Source: Heligmosomoides polygyrus polygyrus (lineage: Eukaryota > Nematoda > Chromadorea > Rhabditida > Heligmosomidae). From it: a DNA stretch of 64,000 bases. The notes under the pieces were generated by a model, which made no database searches, was not told where the DNA came from, and saw only the letters and a program-made list of their open reading frames with translations. Numbering within the stretch: position 1 is the first letter of the stretch; every line of letters begins with the position of its first letter. Location of the stretch: the NCBI GenBank assembly GCA_947396885.1, contig OX377203.1, positions 1,302,001-1,366,000 on the forward strand, in the 5' to 3' direction. Below are positions 19,791 to 30,049 of this stretch, piece by piece. Position numbers and translations under genes: made by a program.

Positions 19791-20090
19791 TAAAGGATAA
19801 AATGATAAAAGACGGCGTTATTCAATCCCTTTTGGGATGCGCCACGCATTCTACTTCTACGGGATGTCGTAGAGGCGATTTGAATGCATATTTGGCCATA
19901 CAATAACTTGCGGTGGCCAGCCGATGAACAAGTCAGCGCTCTATCCTTCCCAGACAAGTCTGGTACCAATTCACCGACCCCGGAGAGATGGAAGGCTTGG
20001 TTGGCCTGGGCGGGAAATCCGAACCAGGTACCTGGTATCGGGTGCACGCGACAGCCGGCGCCTCCTCCGACTGCGCAACACGCGCCCTTG
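19791..20090 (-). mobile_element. SINE copy 13 (well preserved)
   Basis: Full length in reverse, ending GCGCAACACGCGCCC. GATATTTTAAAG before and GATACTTTTAAAG after suggest a target duplication with one added base. Confidence 0.95.
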
Positions 20091-20488
20091 ATACTTTTAA
20101 AGTTTTCAAAATATTAAATGAAATTAATAAAATCTCTAAATCGTTAAATGTTTACGTGGAATCGCAACGATCTAGTCGAATCTCTTATTTTAATATTTCA
20201 AATGGCTACAACTTTCTGCGCTTTGAAAAACAATTTAATTTGTTATTTTTCTTAGAAATAGATTTTTATGAAATTTCGAAGAAAATGATTTTAAATTTTT
20301 TGTCGGCAAAAGATTATTATTCTAACCCTCTCCAAAAGCGTCTGGCTGGATGTGGATCGCTCGCTTTGATTTGGAAGACGTTCAGTTGGATTTGACAGCG
20401 TCAGGCTTGCTAAGAAGAGTATCCAGATTAACGTAAAAATGGTATAAACTATACCCTATTGACATGCATGACACAGTTGGATTAAGCA
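20091..20488. repeat. AT-rich interspersed repeat
   Basis: Noncoding AT-rich sequence with weak similarity to the 23.7-kb copy. No exon seen. Confidence 0.45.
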
Positions 20489-20489
20489 T

Positions 20490-20640
20490 CTGCTCCCAGT
20501 CCTGCCAAAGTTCAGAGCTCTCCCAGGAAAACTAAGCCTTCTATACCCATTGGGTCGTTATATTGCTGCCAGACTTGTCTATAAATGATACAGCGCTGAA
20601 TTACCCTTCGGCTGGCCACCGTAAGTCATTGTATGGGCCA
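20490..20640 (+). mobile_element. SINE copy 14, partial
   Basis: The fragment runs from CTCCCAGTCCTGCC to CTGGCCACCGTAAGTCATTG. It abuts copy 15 tail to tail, so the two form an inverted pair. Confidence 0.65.
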
Positions 20641-20643
20641 GAT

Positions 20644-20942
20644 AAGGATAGGATAAGGATAAGGGACGGCGTTACTCAATCCCTTCTGGGATGCGCCAGC
20701 GCATTCTACTTCTACGGGATGTCGTGGGGGTGAGTTGAACGCGTATTTGACCCTACAATGACTTGCGGTGGCCAGCCGATGAACAAGTCAGTGCTTTATC
20801 CTTCCCAGACAAGTCTAGTACCAATTCACCGACCCCGGGGGGATGGAAGGCTTGTTTGGCCTGGGCGGGAAATTCGAACCAGGAACCTGGTATCGGGTGC
20901 ACGCGACAGTCGCGCCTCCTCCGACTGCGCTACACGCGCCCA
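20644..20942 (-). mobile_element. SINE copy 15
   Basis: Full length in reverse, from the GGATAAGGATAAGG tail to GCGCTACACGCGCCC. Confidence 0.95.
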
Positions 20943-21440
20943 TGGGCCAAATACGCATTCAAATTCTCCTCATAATATTCCATAAAGGTCGAACACGTGG
21001 CGTATTCCTGCATACCTTTGTAGGGTTTCCGGATTCGGTTGGACAAAATCTTCCTTCTGAAGGATGTCCCACTCTAGTCCAGGGAGATATTTAGCTGTCA
21101 GCTTTGCTTTGATGCTCTTGGCTTCTAAAAAGCTGTCCGAAGTGTGCTGTGTCCATCGTCAGGAATCGGAATTGGATTGCTGCATGACAAACTTCAGAAG
21201 AATCTCTCTTCCACAAAGCTTTTTGCATAGAACTGATGGGATTCTGGAGCCGTTTAAGCCTCCGGGTAAGCTCTAACTCTCCTTGCTATCCTGACTACTC
21301 CGAGCCTGTTTAACAGAGACGTTACGCTGTAGACGAGGGCGTCCACTATGGGTAACTCGAGCCTGTTGTTTTCTGTGGATCGGGTTTCTTCCCTCCTCAC
21401 GAAAGGTACCATTCTTTAATGAAAGTGGAATACATAAACG
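20943..21440. other. No gene recognised
   Basis: The first 70 bases (GGGCCAAATACGCATTCAAA...) are a split remnant of copy 14, interrupted by copy 15. The rest is unassigned. Confidence 0.4.
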
Positions 21441-21444
21441 ATAA

Positions 21445-21797
21445 ATTATGTACTGTAAAGGTTAGCGTTAGTCAGTGCTCGTTTAGGATGCGCCACACCT
21501 TCTACTTCTACACGACCTCGTTGATCGATTCGAAGGCATGTCTGGCCTCTGTAAGAAGTAGAATGCGTGGCGCATGTCCTAATGGAGTTGACGAATGCCG
21601 ACCTCTATACAATGCACTGTCGGTGGCTAACAATTGGACAAGTGAGTGGCCTAAACTTCCTAGAAATGTCTGGTACCAATTCAACAGCCCCTAAGGGATG
21701 TAAGGCTCTGTTGACCTGGACGGGATCCGAACCAAGAGTCCAGTTCGGGGTGCACACGACAGCCTGCCCCTGCTCCGACTGGGTCACCACGCGCCCA
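21445..21797 (-). mobile_element. SINE copy 16, composite
   Basis: Two overlapping pieces: a reversed end (TAGGATGCGCCACACCTTCT) and then GTAGAATGCGTGGCGCATG in the other sense, followed by a reversed body ending GGTCACCACGCGCCC. It is probably a nested or rearranged pair. Confidence 0.7.
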
Positions 21798-21844
21798 AAA
21801 GCAATGTTCTGTCACTAAAAAATACTTTTTTTTTGAAATTTTTC

Positions 21845-21950
21845 AGGCTCTGACGGCCAACCCGCGGAAAAAGCAAGCCGAGCTAGATAAGCTTGGTAAC
21901 AACCTTATCTACCTTAAATCAGCAGCTCAGCAAGACAACATCGATATAAA
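21845..21950 (+). other. Exon-like open segment, unassigned
   Basis: It follows a good acceptor (GAAATTTTTCAG) and is open: ALTANPRKKQAELDKLGNNL, IYLKSAAQQDNIDIK. The codon content looks protein-like, and a donor-like CTTG|GTAACA lies at about 21895. No family is recognised and no partner exon was found, so it may be a transposon piece or chance. Confidence 0.25.
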
Positions 21951-22019
21951 AGCTGGAAATATTTTTACTCTATTATGCTTGTTTCACTACCAGCTCCGAC
22001 TAGTTGTTAGTAGATTTAG

Positions 22020-22275
22020 TGCGCATGGCGGCGCAGCCGGAGGAGGCGCCATCTGTCGCGTGAGCACGATTCCAGGTTCTTGGTTCAGATTTCCTTAGTC
22101 AAGCTCTCCCCATCCTTCCGGAACGACGGCAAGTTGGTATCAGATTTGTCTGGGAAGGGTAGCACATTGACTTGTCCATGAGCTGGTCACCACAAGTCAT
22201 TGTATCGCCAAATACGCACTCAAATTGCCTCCGCGACATCCCGTAGAAGTAGAATGCATGGCGCATCCCAAAATC
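22020..22275 (+). mobile_element. SINE copy 17
   Basis: The head GGCGGCGCAGCCGGAGGAGG and end GTAGAAGTAGAATGCATGGC are clear. The tail is missing. Confidence 0.85.
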
Positions 22276-22379
22276 TTTATCACTATTTTTATTCGCTTAA
22301 AATGTTTGTTCCTTTGAGCCATCATTGTTGCAAAGACTTATTGCAGCTAATCTTTTGGCGTTGTCGTGTCCTGCGCAGC

Positions 22380-22401
22380 CTCAAACTTGGGTAATTAAAT
22401 C
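22380..22401 (-). repeat. SL1 spliced-leader copy 3 (21/22)
   Basis: Antisense on the plus strand, one mismatch near the 5' end of SL1. Reading the minus strand, GGCGA precedes it and ACACGACAACGCC..ATTAGCTGCA follows, as at copy 2. Confidence 0.9.
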
Positions 22402-22429
22402 TCGCCAAACACCTAACAACAACCTAAGC

Positions 22430-22485
22430 AGAATGCGTGGCGCATCCCGCAAAGGAATGATTAACGATGTCCTTTATCACTGTCA
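22430..22485 (+). mobile_element. SINE copy 18, 3' end only
   Basis: AGAATGCGTGGCGCATCCC through TGTCCTTTATC, immediately downstream of SL1 copy 3. Confidence 0.7.
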
Positions 22486-22589
22486 CTATTACCAAATATG
22501 ATTGTCGAAAAGGTATCAGTTGGGAATTGTGCAACAACTTCCGCGTTTGCAGCGAGCACTATAAGGACATATGTCATAAGGAGCAAGGT

Positions 22590-22848
22590 TGCAGGGATAA
22601 AGGACAGCGTTACTCAACCCCCTATGGGATGCGCCACGCATTCTACTTCTACGGGATGTCGTGGAGGCGATTTGAATGCGTATCTGAACAAGTAAGCGCT
22701 TTATGCATCCCACACAAAACTAGTAACAATTCGCCGACCCCGGAGGGGTGGTAAGCTTGGTTGGCCTGGGCCAGAGATCCGAACCAGGAACCTTGTATCG
22801 GGTGCAGGCGATAGCTAGCACCTCCTCTGACTGCGCTTCACGAGGCCA
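22590..22848 (-). mobile_element. SINE copy 19
   Basis: Reverse orientation with an internal deletion of about 30 bp between TGAATGCGTATC and GAACAAGTAAGCGC. Confidence 0.85.
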
Positions 22849-22849
22849 T

Positions 22850-23125
22850 GTTCTTACAAACGTTTACTTTTATTTTTAAACACCCGTGGCGAGGTTTGTT
22901 CACATTACCACGGCGATGCTCATCAACAGCTGCAACCCGCTTATTATCGATGTGCTATGTGCGGCATCCAATTAACAGAGACAAGCTGAGCCAGATTTTC
23001 GGAGGGCGATTACGCAGGGGATGTCTTGTCAGGAAGAAGGAGATTTGTTCCACAATGTATGTAAACAGGCCGCCCAGCTCCAAATCCAGTTACAGTTTTG
23101 CTTCATTTAAGATGTTATCCTAAAC
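22850..23125. other. No feature recognised
   Basis: Mixed sequence with a 91-codon open frame lacking any recognisable domain. Confidence 0.3.
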
Positions 23126-23138
23126 TTTTTCATCTATA

Positions 23139-23427
23139 AAGGATAAAGGATAAAGGACGGCATTACTCAATCCCTCTTGGGATGCGCCACGCATTCTACT
23201 TCTACGGGATGTCGTGGAGGCGACATGAATGCGTATTTGGCCATACAATGACTTGCGGTGGCCAGCCGATGAACAGCGCTTTATCCTTCCCAGACAAGTC
23301 TGGTACCAATTCACCGACCCCGGAGGGATGGAAGGCTTGGTTGGCCTGGGCGGGAAATCCGAACCAGGAACCTGGTATCGGGTGCACGCGACAGTCGCGC
23401 CTCCTCCGACTGCGCCACACGCGCCCG
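23139..23427 (-). mobile_element. SINE copy 20 with 11-bp target duplication
   Basis: TTTTCATCTAT at 23127-23137 and 23428-23438 flanks a nearly full copy. A 5-bp deletion near GATGAACAGCGC is private to it. Confidence 0.95.
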
Positions 23428-23439
23428 TTTTCATCTATG

Positions 23440-24393
23440 CAGCTTATGAGTCACTAATAAATCGCTCATGCATCCGTTCAATAATAAACGAACACTTTCC
23501 AAATTGCATTGGACACTTTTCACGTCAAACTGGGCGTTATTCCAAGCTGGCCTAAGATTTCTGAAATGAAAGCGAACTCTACCAAATTAACGTGAGCTTT
23601 TTCTACATTAAACTAGACACTCCAAAAAGCTCAGAGTAATTTTTTATTCAGGAAACTTCTTGGTATAACCTTCTTTTAAGCTTTAAGTTACTTCCCAATA
23701 AGTGAACCTGATTGTTTAAAATTTTATAAATTTTTATTTCTTTTAGGAATAATAATGATTTGAAGCTTGTTTTAAACACCAAGAAGGGGCCATTTTTTAA
23801 CGCTAAAAAAGACTGCGTCATGCTGCCCTCGTCGAGAACGTCGCGATTTTTGTTCGATTGATAACAAAATTTCTGTTTGTCTGGAGTTTGAGACCTGTTC
23901 ACGGTACAACAACTAAAACAACTGTAAAAAAACACACAGATCCTCACTTTGATAGCTAATGTAGGTAGCATTTAAAGCATCTATCAAACAAAAGTTGCGG
24001 CGAACTTTTCAATAGGCATGGCGCAATCTGATCTTTTGATGCGCTGCATGCGTGCTTCTTTGCTGCGCTTTAAGGCAATTTTTAATTTATTATTTTCTCT
24101 AAAAGTGGAAATTTTATAGAATTTTTTAATATTTATTGGAACAGGTGAACTGAAAAATTTCAAAGAAAGTTCTACCAAATTTTTCCTAAACAAAAAATTA
24201 TTCAAACCATCTTATTGAGTCTGCAGTTTAACCAGCTCAAAGGTTATTTCGATTTGGAAGAGTTCACTTCTGTTTCAAAATTCTTTCTATTTCATGACGC
24301 TAGGCTTAGAAGAATTTTCGATTTGAGTCAAAAATGTTCAAAAACGCAAAAATATACAGGATAAATCAAATCGGACACTTTTCAGATCAAATC

Positions 24394-24428
<35 letters not shown>

Positions 24429-24515
24429 ATAGGACACTTTTCAAATAATATTGGACACTTTTAAAAATTTAAATTAAAAAAAAAGTCTAAAAAAATAAAA
24501 TCTGGTAGTAGGTTT
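23440..24515. repeat. AT-rich interspersed repeat (longest copy) and (AAAT)n
   Basis: The longest stretch of the AT family, with TTCAGGAAACTTCTTGGTAT, GACTGCGTCATGCTGCC, CGTCGCGATTTTTGTTCGAT and CACTTTTCACGTCAAAC. Repeated GGACACTTTT phrases recur near 32765 and 24430. An AAAT-type microsatellite lies at 24397-24432. No transposase was recognised. Confidence 0.65.
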
Positions 24516-24519
24516 CATA

Positions 24520-24640
24520 CACCTTGGGGGATGACAGGTTTGGTTGGCATGGGTGGAAAATCTGAACAAGGAACCTGGTTTCGGGTGCATGCGATAGCCA
24601 GCACCACCTCTGACTGCGCTACACTCCGTCCTGTCAAAGT
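24520..24640 (-). mobile_element. SINE copy 21, head half
   Basis: GTTTGGTTGGCATGGGTGG through GACTGCGCTACACTCCGTCC. Confidence 0.75.
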
Positions 24641-24674
24641 AATATACGAAATATAAAGATATATGTTATAAAAG

Positions 24675-24962
24675 GGCGCGTGTAGCGCAGTCGGAGGAGG
24701 CGCGACTGTCGCGTGCACCCGATACCAGGTTCCTGGTTCGGATTTCCCACCCAGGCCAACCAAGCCTTCCATCCCTCCGGGGTCGGTGAATTGGTACCAG
24801 ACTTGTCTGGGAAGGATAGAGCGCTGACTTGTTCATCGGCTGGCCACCGCAAGTCATTGTATGGCCAAATACGAATTCAACTCGCCTCCACGACATCCCG
24901 TAGAAGTAGAATGCGTGGCGCATTCCAAAAGGCATTGACTAACGCCGTCCTTTATCCTTTTA
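24675..24962 (+). mobile_element. SINE copy 22 (well preserved)
   Basis: Full length from GGGCGCGTGTAGCGCAGTCG to CCTTTATCCTTTT. It is back to back with copy 21. Confidence 0.95.
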
Positions 24963-25028
24963 TTCTTTAATTTATGAGTCACTAACAAATTGTTCATACA
25001 TTTATGCGGTATAAAAATTTTGCCAACA

Positions 25029-25125
25029 GGCCACTCCCGCCGCGATGCGGCGCGTCAATTAAGGGCGCGGCGCGGCCAATCGCGCCGCGCCCTGAATTTG
25101 ACGCGCCGCTCCGCGATTGCAAGCG
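25029..25125. mobile_element. MITE family F (GCCGCGATGCGGCGCGTCAA arms)
   Basis: A short palindrome: GCGGCGCGTCAATTAAGGGC and GCGCGGC against GCCGCGCCCTGAATTTGACG and CGCCGC. A degenerate second unit may follow up to 25290 (AATCGCGCCGCGCCGTTCC). Confidence 0.75.
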
Positions 25126-25321
25126 TAATAAGCAAAACGGATGCAAGATTCGTGATCAGCACCCCAAATAACTCCCATAGTCGAAGTTCGACATAATGAT
25201 TCACCCGGTGGTGAAATCTCCCACTCCACACCGAGTTTGCCGTAGCTAATCGCGCCGCGCCGTTCCTTCCAGCGGCGCGATTCGCCGAATACCGTAACCC
25301 GAGATTCCGTTAAATATGGTG

Positions 25322-25440
25322 TTTTGGTTGGGGCGACGGAGTATGAAAGCGATACGGTGCCGCCGGGCGGTGCAAAAAATCGATAGTTATGTCAACCATC
25401 ACGCCGCGCCACGCGACTGCGCGAGTATAAAAGGCGCCTT
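25322..25440 (-). mobile_element. MITE family E, fused or truncated copy
   Basis: Read on the minus strand, GGCGCCTTTTATACTCGCGC, the GTGGCGCGGCGTGATGGTTG region and CGATTTTTTGC follow the order of family E. It lies directly beside the next copy in inverted orientation. Confidence 0.6.
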
Positions 25441-25589
25441 AGCCCTAGTTTATACTCGCACCGCTGCGCGGCGCGGCACGATGGTCAGCCGTTATAAAAA
25501 TAGGTATCGACTGGGCGGCGGGAAAAATCGATATCCATGGCGATCGCGGTGCCGTGCCGCGCGGCGGTGGAAGTGTAAACTAGGGTTTA
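25440..25589. mobile_element. MITE family E, second copy
   Basis: TAGCCCTAGTTTATACTCGC at the left and AAGTGTAAACTAGGGTTTA at the right. The core GCACCGCTGCGCGGCGCGGC mirrors GTGCCGTGCCGCGCGGCGG. Confidence 0.9.
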
Positions 25590-26210
25590 GGCTTCTTAGC
25601 GAAATTGTAGTCTAACGTGGAAACGAGGTTGAGACTATTCAGAGCGACATTACCGGTGACTTTTTAGACGTCAAAGCAATCTCTTCAGAATGCTGATTGT
25701 ACAGTTCTCCATCGGTTCCTTGTTCTGCGTTTTAATCGGAGCTGGTTTGTCCACTTCACGAGTGTGTTTACACAGGAATGTGCAAGCTCCGAAACGGAGC
25801 CTTTCTATGCGGGTGTGAAGACGCAGCGTTCGAAAAATAGCCCTTGTTCCCTTTCTTCTCGGGAGATTGCCCCTTTTTTGGTCTGCCTGGTGTCTGTAGC
25901 GTTCACATTTGTGAGGCAATGCAGACTTGGACTGCTCGAAGAGCTGTCTCCTTCCACTATAAATCAGCCCTCCGCTAAGCTAGGATTACGAGGTTTCTTG
26001 CTCGGAGAGTTTGCGCTGTGTGGCAGTGTTTCTGAAAAAGCCAAAGCATTCTAGATATCTTGTTATTGGAGTAAAATTGCGAGGGGAAAAAGCCGTTATG
26101 AAAATTTTGGGCGTTCCTCTTGAAATTCTCTATGCAATGAGATTTTGCTTGTCCGGAAGGTTCTCAGCGTTATGTGTGTTCACAGTATTTAACGGTGAAA
26201 CAGCCCTGAA
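25590..26210. other. No feature recognised
   Basis: Open frames of 80-96 codons occur on both strands over 25671-26054 without recognisable domains. Confidence 0.3.
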
Positions 26211-26211
26211 C

Positions 26212-26335
26212 ACTTGCCCATCAGTTGGCCGCCGCCAGTCATCGTATAGGCCTTCAATCCGTCTCCACGATATCCCATAGAAGTAGAATGCGTGGCGTAT
26301 CTCGCTAAGGAATTTACTGACGACCTTCTTTATTT
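26212..26335 (+). mobile_element. SINE copy 23, 3' half
   Basis: CTTGCCCATCAGTTGGCCGC through CATAGAAGTAGAATGCGTGG. Confidence 0.75.
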
Positions 26336-26374
26336 TGTTTCCTCAATTCTGCTCCCAAGTGGGAAGGGCACTAT

Positions 26375-26530
26375 AACATAATATACCTTCTTTCTTAACA
26401 CGAAAAAATGACAGAAATGACAAGAAGCTAGGATCTATCCTAGTCGGGAGGGGGCAGCACTATGAATTTCATCGTATCACTTGACAGTAGCCGAAGCTCA
26501 GGGACAAACTCAGTTTGTGTCACTATTTTT
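26375..26530 (-). repeat. Interspersed repeat with CCCTCCCGACTAGGAT, second copy
   Basis: Reverse complement of 11885-12045, with TTCTTTCTTAACACGAAAAA, ATCTATCCTAGTCGGGAGGG and CACAAACTGAGTTTGTCCCT-like ends. Confidence 0.75.
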
Positions 26531-26639
26531 CGTAGGTCTATTATCAAGTAAAAATTCAACTTGCATTGCGCATTAATGCTACCTTCTGCACAGAATTTTT
26601 CGCTCTATCTGACCAAATAAATTATAATTGAACGTTGTT

Positions 26640-27430
26640 TTCTATTTCTGTTCTCGAAGGGCTTACTGAAGTAATATCGAGGGAGATCGATCCACAGCCG
26701 AGACAGCTCGACGAATCCAGTGTGTGGGCCTAATAGTGTTGGAGAAAGCACTGTGCGCCAGTGGTTCAGTGAACTTCGGAACGGAGATTTCGGCATCGAA
26801 GATGACCCCCGTAGTGGTCGACCTGGAGCAATCCTGGACGACGAGTTCAAGGAGTTGGTGGATGCTGGACCACCCCAAACAGTTCTCGGGATCGCGGAGG
26901 AGCTAGACGTCAGTGAAACTGCTGTGGCGGATGCTTTGAAGCGCCTTCGGAAGGTAAGAAGCTCGAAAAGTGGGTGCCCCACGACTTGAGTGAGCGGCAG
27001 AAATTGTCACCTTTCGAGTTTTGTTCTTCTCCACTTTTACGCAACAAAACTGACCCATTCTTGGGTCGAATCACCAGTTGCAACGAAAAGTGGATTTCGG
27101 ACAGTGGTTGGACACCGTCGAACCCCCTAGGCGTTTTCCAAACGCGAACCTTCACCAAAAAAGGTAATGTTCACTGTGTGGTGGCCGGCGACTGATGTGC
27201 TCCATTACAACTTTTTGGCAACGGGCCAAACGATCACAGCAGAGTCCTACTGTAAGGAAATCGACCGAAGAAATTCACCAAAAACTGCGTCAACTTCAGC
27301 CAGCATCGGTCGCCCACACCTCTCACAAATCCCTATTCGAAAACTGAACGAATTAATGGGTTGAAGTTCAGCCTCACCTGCCATATTCTCCAGACCTCCA
27401 TCAACCGGCTGCCACCATTTCAAACGCTTT
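26640..27430 (+). pseudogene. mariner transposase relic (copy 3)
   Basis: The plus-strand frame reads GPNSVGESTVRQWFSELRNG, DFGIEDDPRSGRPGAILDDE, GIAEELDVSETAVADALKRL: the helix-turn-helix and linker of mariner (GRP motif). After a stop near 26987 come KWISDSGWTPSN-type core remnants and SATDVLHYNFLATGQTI-like text in another frame. The second catalytic Asp region (HDNARPH) is destroyed. It resembles the cecropia/SETMAR branch; dead. Confidence 0.85.
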
Positions 27431-27534
27431 CAGAACTGCCTCCATGTTCGGTTTTCATAAAACCTGGGCATATTGATTGAGTAGTCTTAATGCTTCTGTG
27501 CCACTCAGGTTTGTTACAGTGGAACAACTTTATT

Positions 27535-27573
27535 CGGCCGACGTTTCGACAACTTCGTCGTTTTCAAAGGCCT
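27535..27573 (-). ncRNA. Degenerate hammerhead-like motif (PLE remnant)
   Basis: On the minus strand GGCC, TTTGAAAA (in place of CUGANGA), a 5-bp stem ACGAC/GTTGT, CGAAACGTC and GGCCG follow the order of a PLE-type hammerhead. Two core bases are changed, so activity is unlikely. It resembles the better motif at 46935-46976. Confidence 0.5.
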
Positions 27574-27599
27574 GAAAGGTGTTCGAAACCTAAGACCAG

Positions 27600-27970
27600 A
27601 CACTCATTTCGGCAAAGACGTCCTTCTCCAGCCCTGTCAGTCTCAATATTTCCTACGAGTGTCAAGCAGAATCTAACGGAAGCAAGCCGAACTCACCGTT
27701 GTTCCACAAGTACTTTCGGAACTTTCATAGCTTTCAGAACTTCCTCACTGGTAAAACCTTCACCAATCAGGACCCCAAAGCAGCCTTCGTGCATTTTGTC
27801 GAACCTCGTCCACCTAATCTTTTCGCTGATGGAATAACTGGACCGCTGGCCCATTGGCGAAAATGTGACGATTCGAACGGTGCCTATTTCGACTAAATCC
27901 GATAAGCTTTGAGAAAGTTGTGGTGGTTCAAAGTGAAGACCAAAACGCTGAGAACTTTCCAGACCAGCTA
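27600..27970. other. Unassigned, possible transposase N-terminus on minus strand
   Basis: A 95-codon minus-strand frame contains FTSEEVLKAMKVPKVLVEQR, which has the look of a Tc1/mariner-type helix-turn-helix. Nothing else supports it. Confidence 0.25.
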
Positions 27971-27974
27971 TTAA

Positions 27975-28160
27975 TGTCAATGGCGTGCGGTGGCTACTTT
28001 ATAGAAAAGTCAGTGTTCTGTTCTTTGAAATCAAGTCTGGTACCAACTCAGGGATGTTGAGCTCGATGGGCCTAGGCGGTAGACCTGAACCGAAAACCTC
28101 GAATTGGTGTACACGCGACAATCGGCGCCTCACCCGACTGCATCACCATGTGCTCCTAAT
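27975..28160 (-). mobile_element. SINE copy 24, degenerate
   Basis: GCGTGCGGTGGCTAC, CAAGTCTGGTACCAACTC and GTGTACACGCGACAATCGGC mark it. Confidence 0.7.
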
Positions 28161-29080
28161 TGGAGGGGAACATAGAGCATTTATTGACCCAAAATTGACA
28201 CAAAATCAATTCTGCACAAAAGATCACAGCAAAAGTTGGCTTTTTGAATATAATCAAAACTGATTTCTTCCATTGCAAATAGTAGAAAGTGCTATTCTCT
28301 CAGGGCACTTTAGTATTTTATTCAGTGAAAAGAAAAGAAAAGAAAAAAGACTGAAAAGTGACTCTTTAAGAAATATTTCTTTAGTTATTAACCTCACAAA
28401 TGGCCGGTTTAGGAAAATTTTCTAACTTGTTGTTGAAGGTTTTTGGCCAAGAATTAGGACCCCAACACGAGCCGAAAAAGATTCTTGAATTCTTTTGAGT
28501 GCAGTTTTTGCAGCAGAATTCTAGGATTGTGCCCTCTGGTATCCATTTCCATTGAATGAGGAAATTTTGAAGTTCTTTTTTATCAATATCGCTATCATTT
28601 TTATAAATACGGTTTTGAAATTGGATAATTCGCCTTGGTGACAACGAGGTAGTACCGAGCCGAGCCAATCTTTCGGGAGAATAAACACATAAAATTAGTC
28701 TCGATAGGCTCTGCTGATGTAAGAGGTGCATGCCGCCATTGACGGCCTATTGATCGTCTACTTAGAATCCAGTTCGTCAGGTAATTCCTCACCACGAACA
28801 TGCTGTAGTACAGCTGACTCCCCGATACCGCAGTAGCGTGTCCAATTCATCCTCTTGAAGAATCCTTCTTTGTTATAGCCAACTGGACTTTAGTTTATCA
28901 GCGTCGAATTGGTGAAGGCCGGCGCCCTTCATTATGTCTGCTGTTCGGGTTGCGCCATGAATTCCTCTTCTATACAGGTGTCGTGGAAGTCCTCCTACCA
29001 CTTGCGCCCCCCCCCTTTCCAAGCGGAAAACTTGGTAATCTGTAGAGCGTTTATTCAGTTTAGCATTGTCAAGCCGGCTG
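28160..29080. other. No gene recognised
   Basis: AT-rich, with overlapping minus-strand open frames (116 codons at 28381-28731) without a recognisable family. The AGTGACTCTTTAAG and AAAGAAAAGAAAAGAAAAAA stretches are simple sequence. Confidence 0.3.
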
Positions 29081-29084
29081 CTGA

Positions 29085-29225
29085 ATGAACGTGCGTGAAG
29101 TAATGAGATGGGATGATGTCCTGATAGGCTGGCATGTTCCCGGTTGGTGTTCTGATTGGTTGTGGTTTTCTGGCGCGTTCTCGTGTCCAAATGCTGCCCA
29201 CATTCTCGACATGGACCAAACAATC
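29085..29225. mobile_element. MITE family A, partial
   Basis: Only one side is clear: AAATGCTGCCCACATTCTCG followed by ACATG at about 29190-29215, with GGCTGGCATGTTCCCGG inside. Confidence 0.45.
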
Positions 29226-29610
29226 TCTGCCTACTGAGCGACTGCCGGGCATAACACACCTTAACGCTTAACGAAGCGTTTCTATACCTAAAAGACTATT
29301 TATATAATTCCAAGTCGCATTCGGTTTCTTGGGACTCTTAGACCGCTATTTTCCATGCAATTCCTTCAAATCCGAGCTGCTAGATTACCTACATGATTCT
29401 TTTAAGAACGACGGGTTCTAGGAAAATCCTTCAGACGATTTCTTGACTGTTTGAAGAATTGCTAGCGTTTCCTGCGGCTTCTTTTCGTTGGTCTTCTCAC
29501 AGCAAGCAGATGTATTACACTGGACGAAGGAAGCATGCATAATGTCGTGACTTGCTCTTCATTTTTACGCCCGAAAAGCGCAGGAATGTCAAAACGTCTG
29601 CCTCTTGGGC

Positions 29611-29812
29611 ATATGTCGCGAGCATGGACAGCATTGTGGGATGGGAACGCCCTATCCAATCAGACCACATTGAATGGGCAGGCCATTCAGAGAGCGCGTG
29701 TACAGTCGGTACCCTAATCGGCTGGCATGTGTTCGGTCTGTGCTTTGTTTGGTTATTATTATGTAGCTGGCGCGTCCCACCTACCAATGCTGCTCACCTT
29801 CTCGACATGTAC
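29611..29812. mobile_element. MITE family A, second copy
   Basis: ATATGTCGCGAGCATGGACA and CACCTTCTCGACATGTAC are the inverted ends. GGGAACGCC and GGCGCGTCCC are subterminal. Confidence 0.75.
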
Positions 29813-29941
29813 CGTCCACGGTATAGGATGTTACATTATAGCTTGAATAGATGGGTAGGCTGTAGTCAGAGAAAGCTCCGAGAAATTCACCCGGCGCCCT
29901 CAAGATGTTCACCCCCCCCCCCAACTCGTTAGTATATATCG

Positions 29942-30046
29942 ACGCGGAAGACTCTTGAGGCGCTCTGGATCACGGCTAGGAATCCCCAGGTCAACCGGAA
30001 GGAGGAGTATCTGGCGATAACCCAAGAACTGGCAAATTTCGTGCAA
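29942..30046 (+). pseudogene. Penelope-like element endonuclease C-terminal fragment
   Basis: In one open frame: TRKTLEALWITARNPQVNRK, EEYLAITQELANF. This lines up with [18 protein letters not shown] at the end of the GIY-YIG domain of the PLE at 47218-47844, including the Glu expected to be catalytic. The upstream part of the domain is absent. Confidence 0.65.
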
Positions 30047-30049
30047 AAT

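Noticed and set aside
28381..28731. 116-codon minus-strand frame as a gene
   Set aside because: No recognisable domain, start context or partner exon; AT-rich surroundings.
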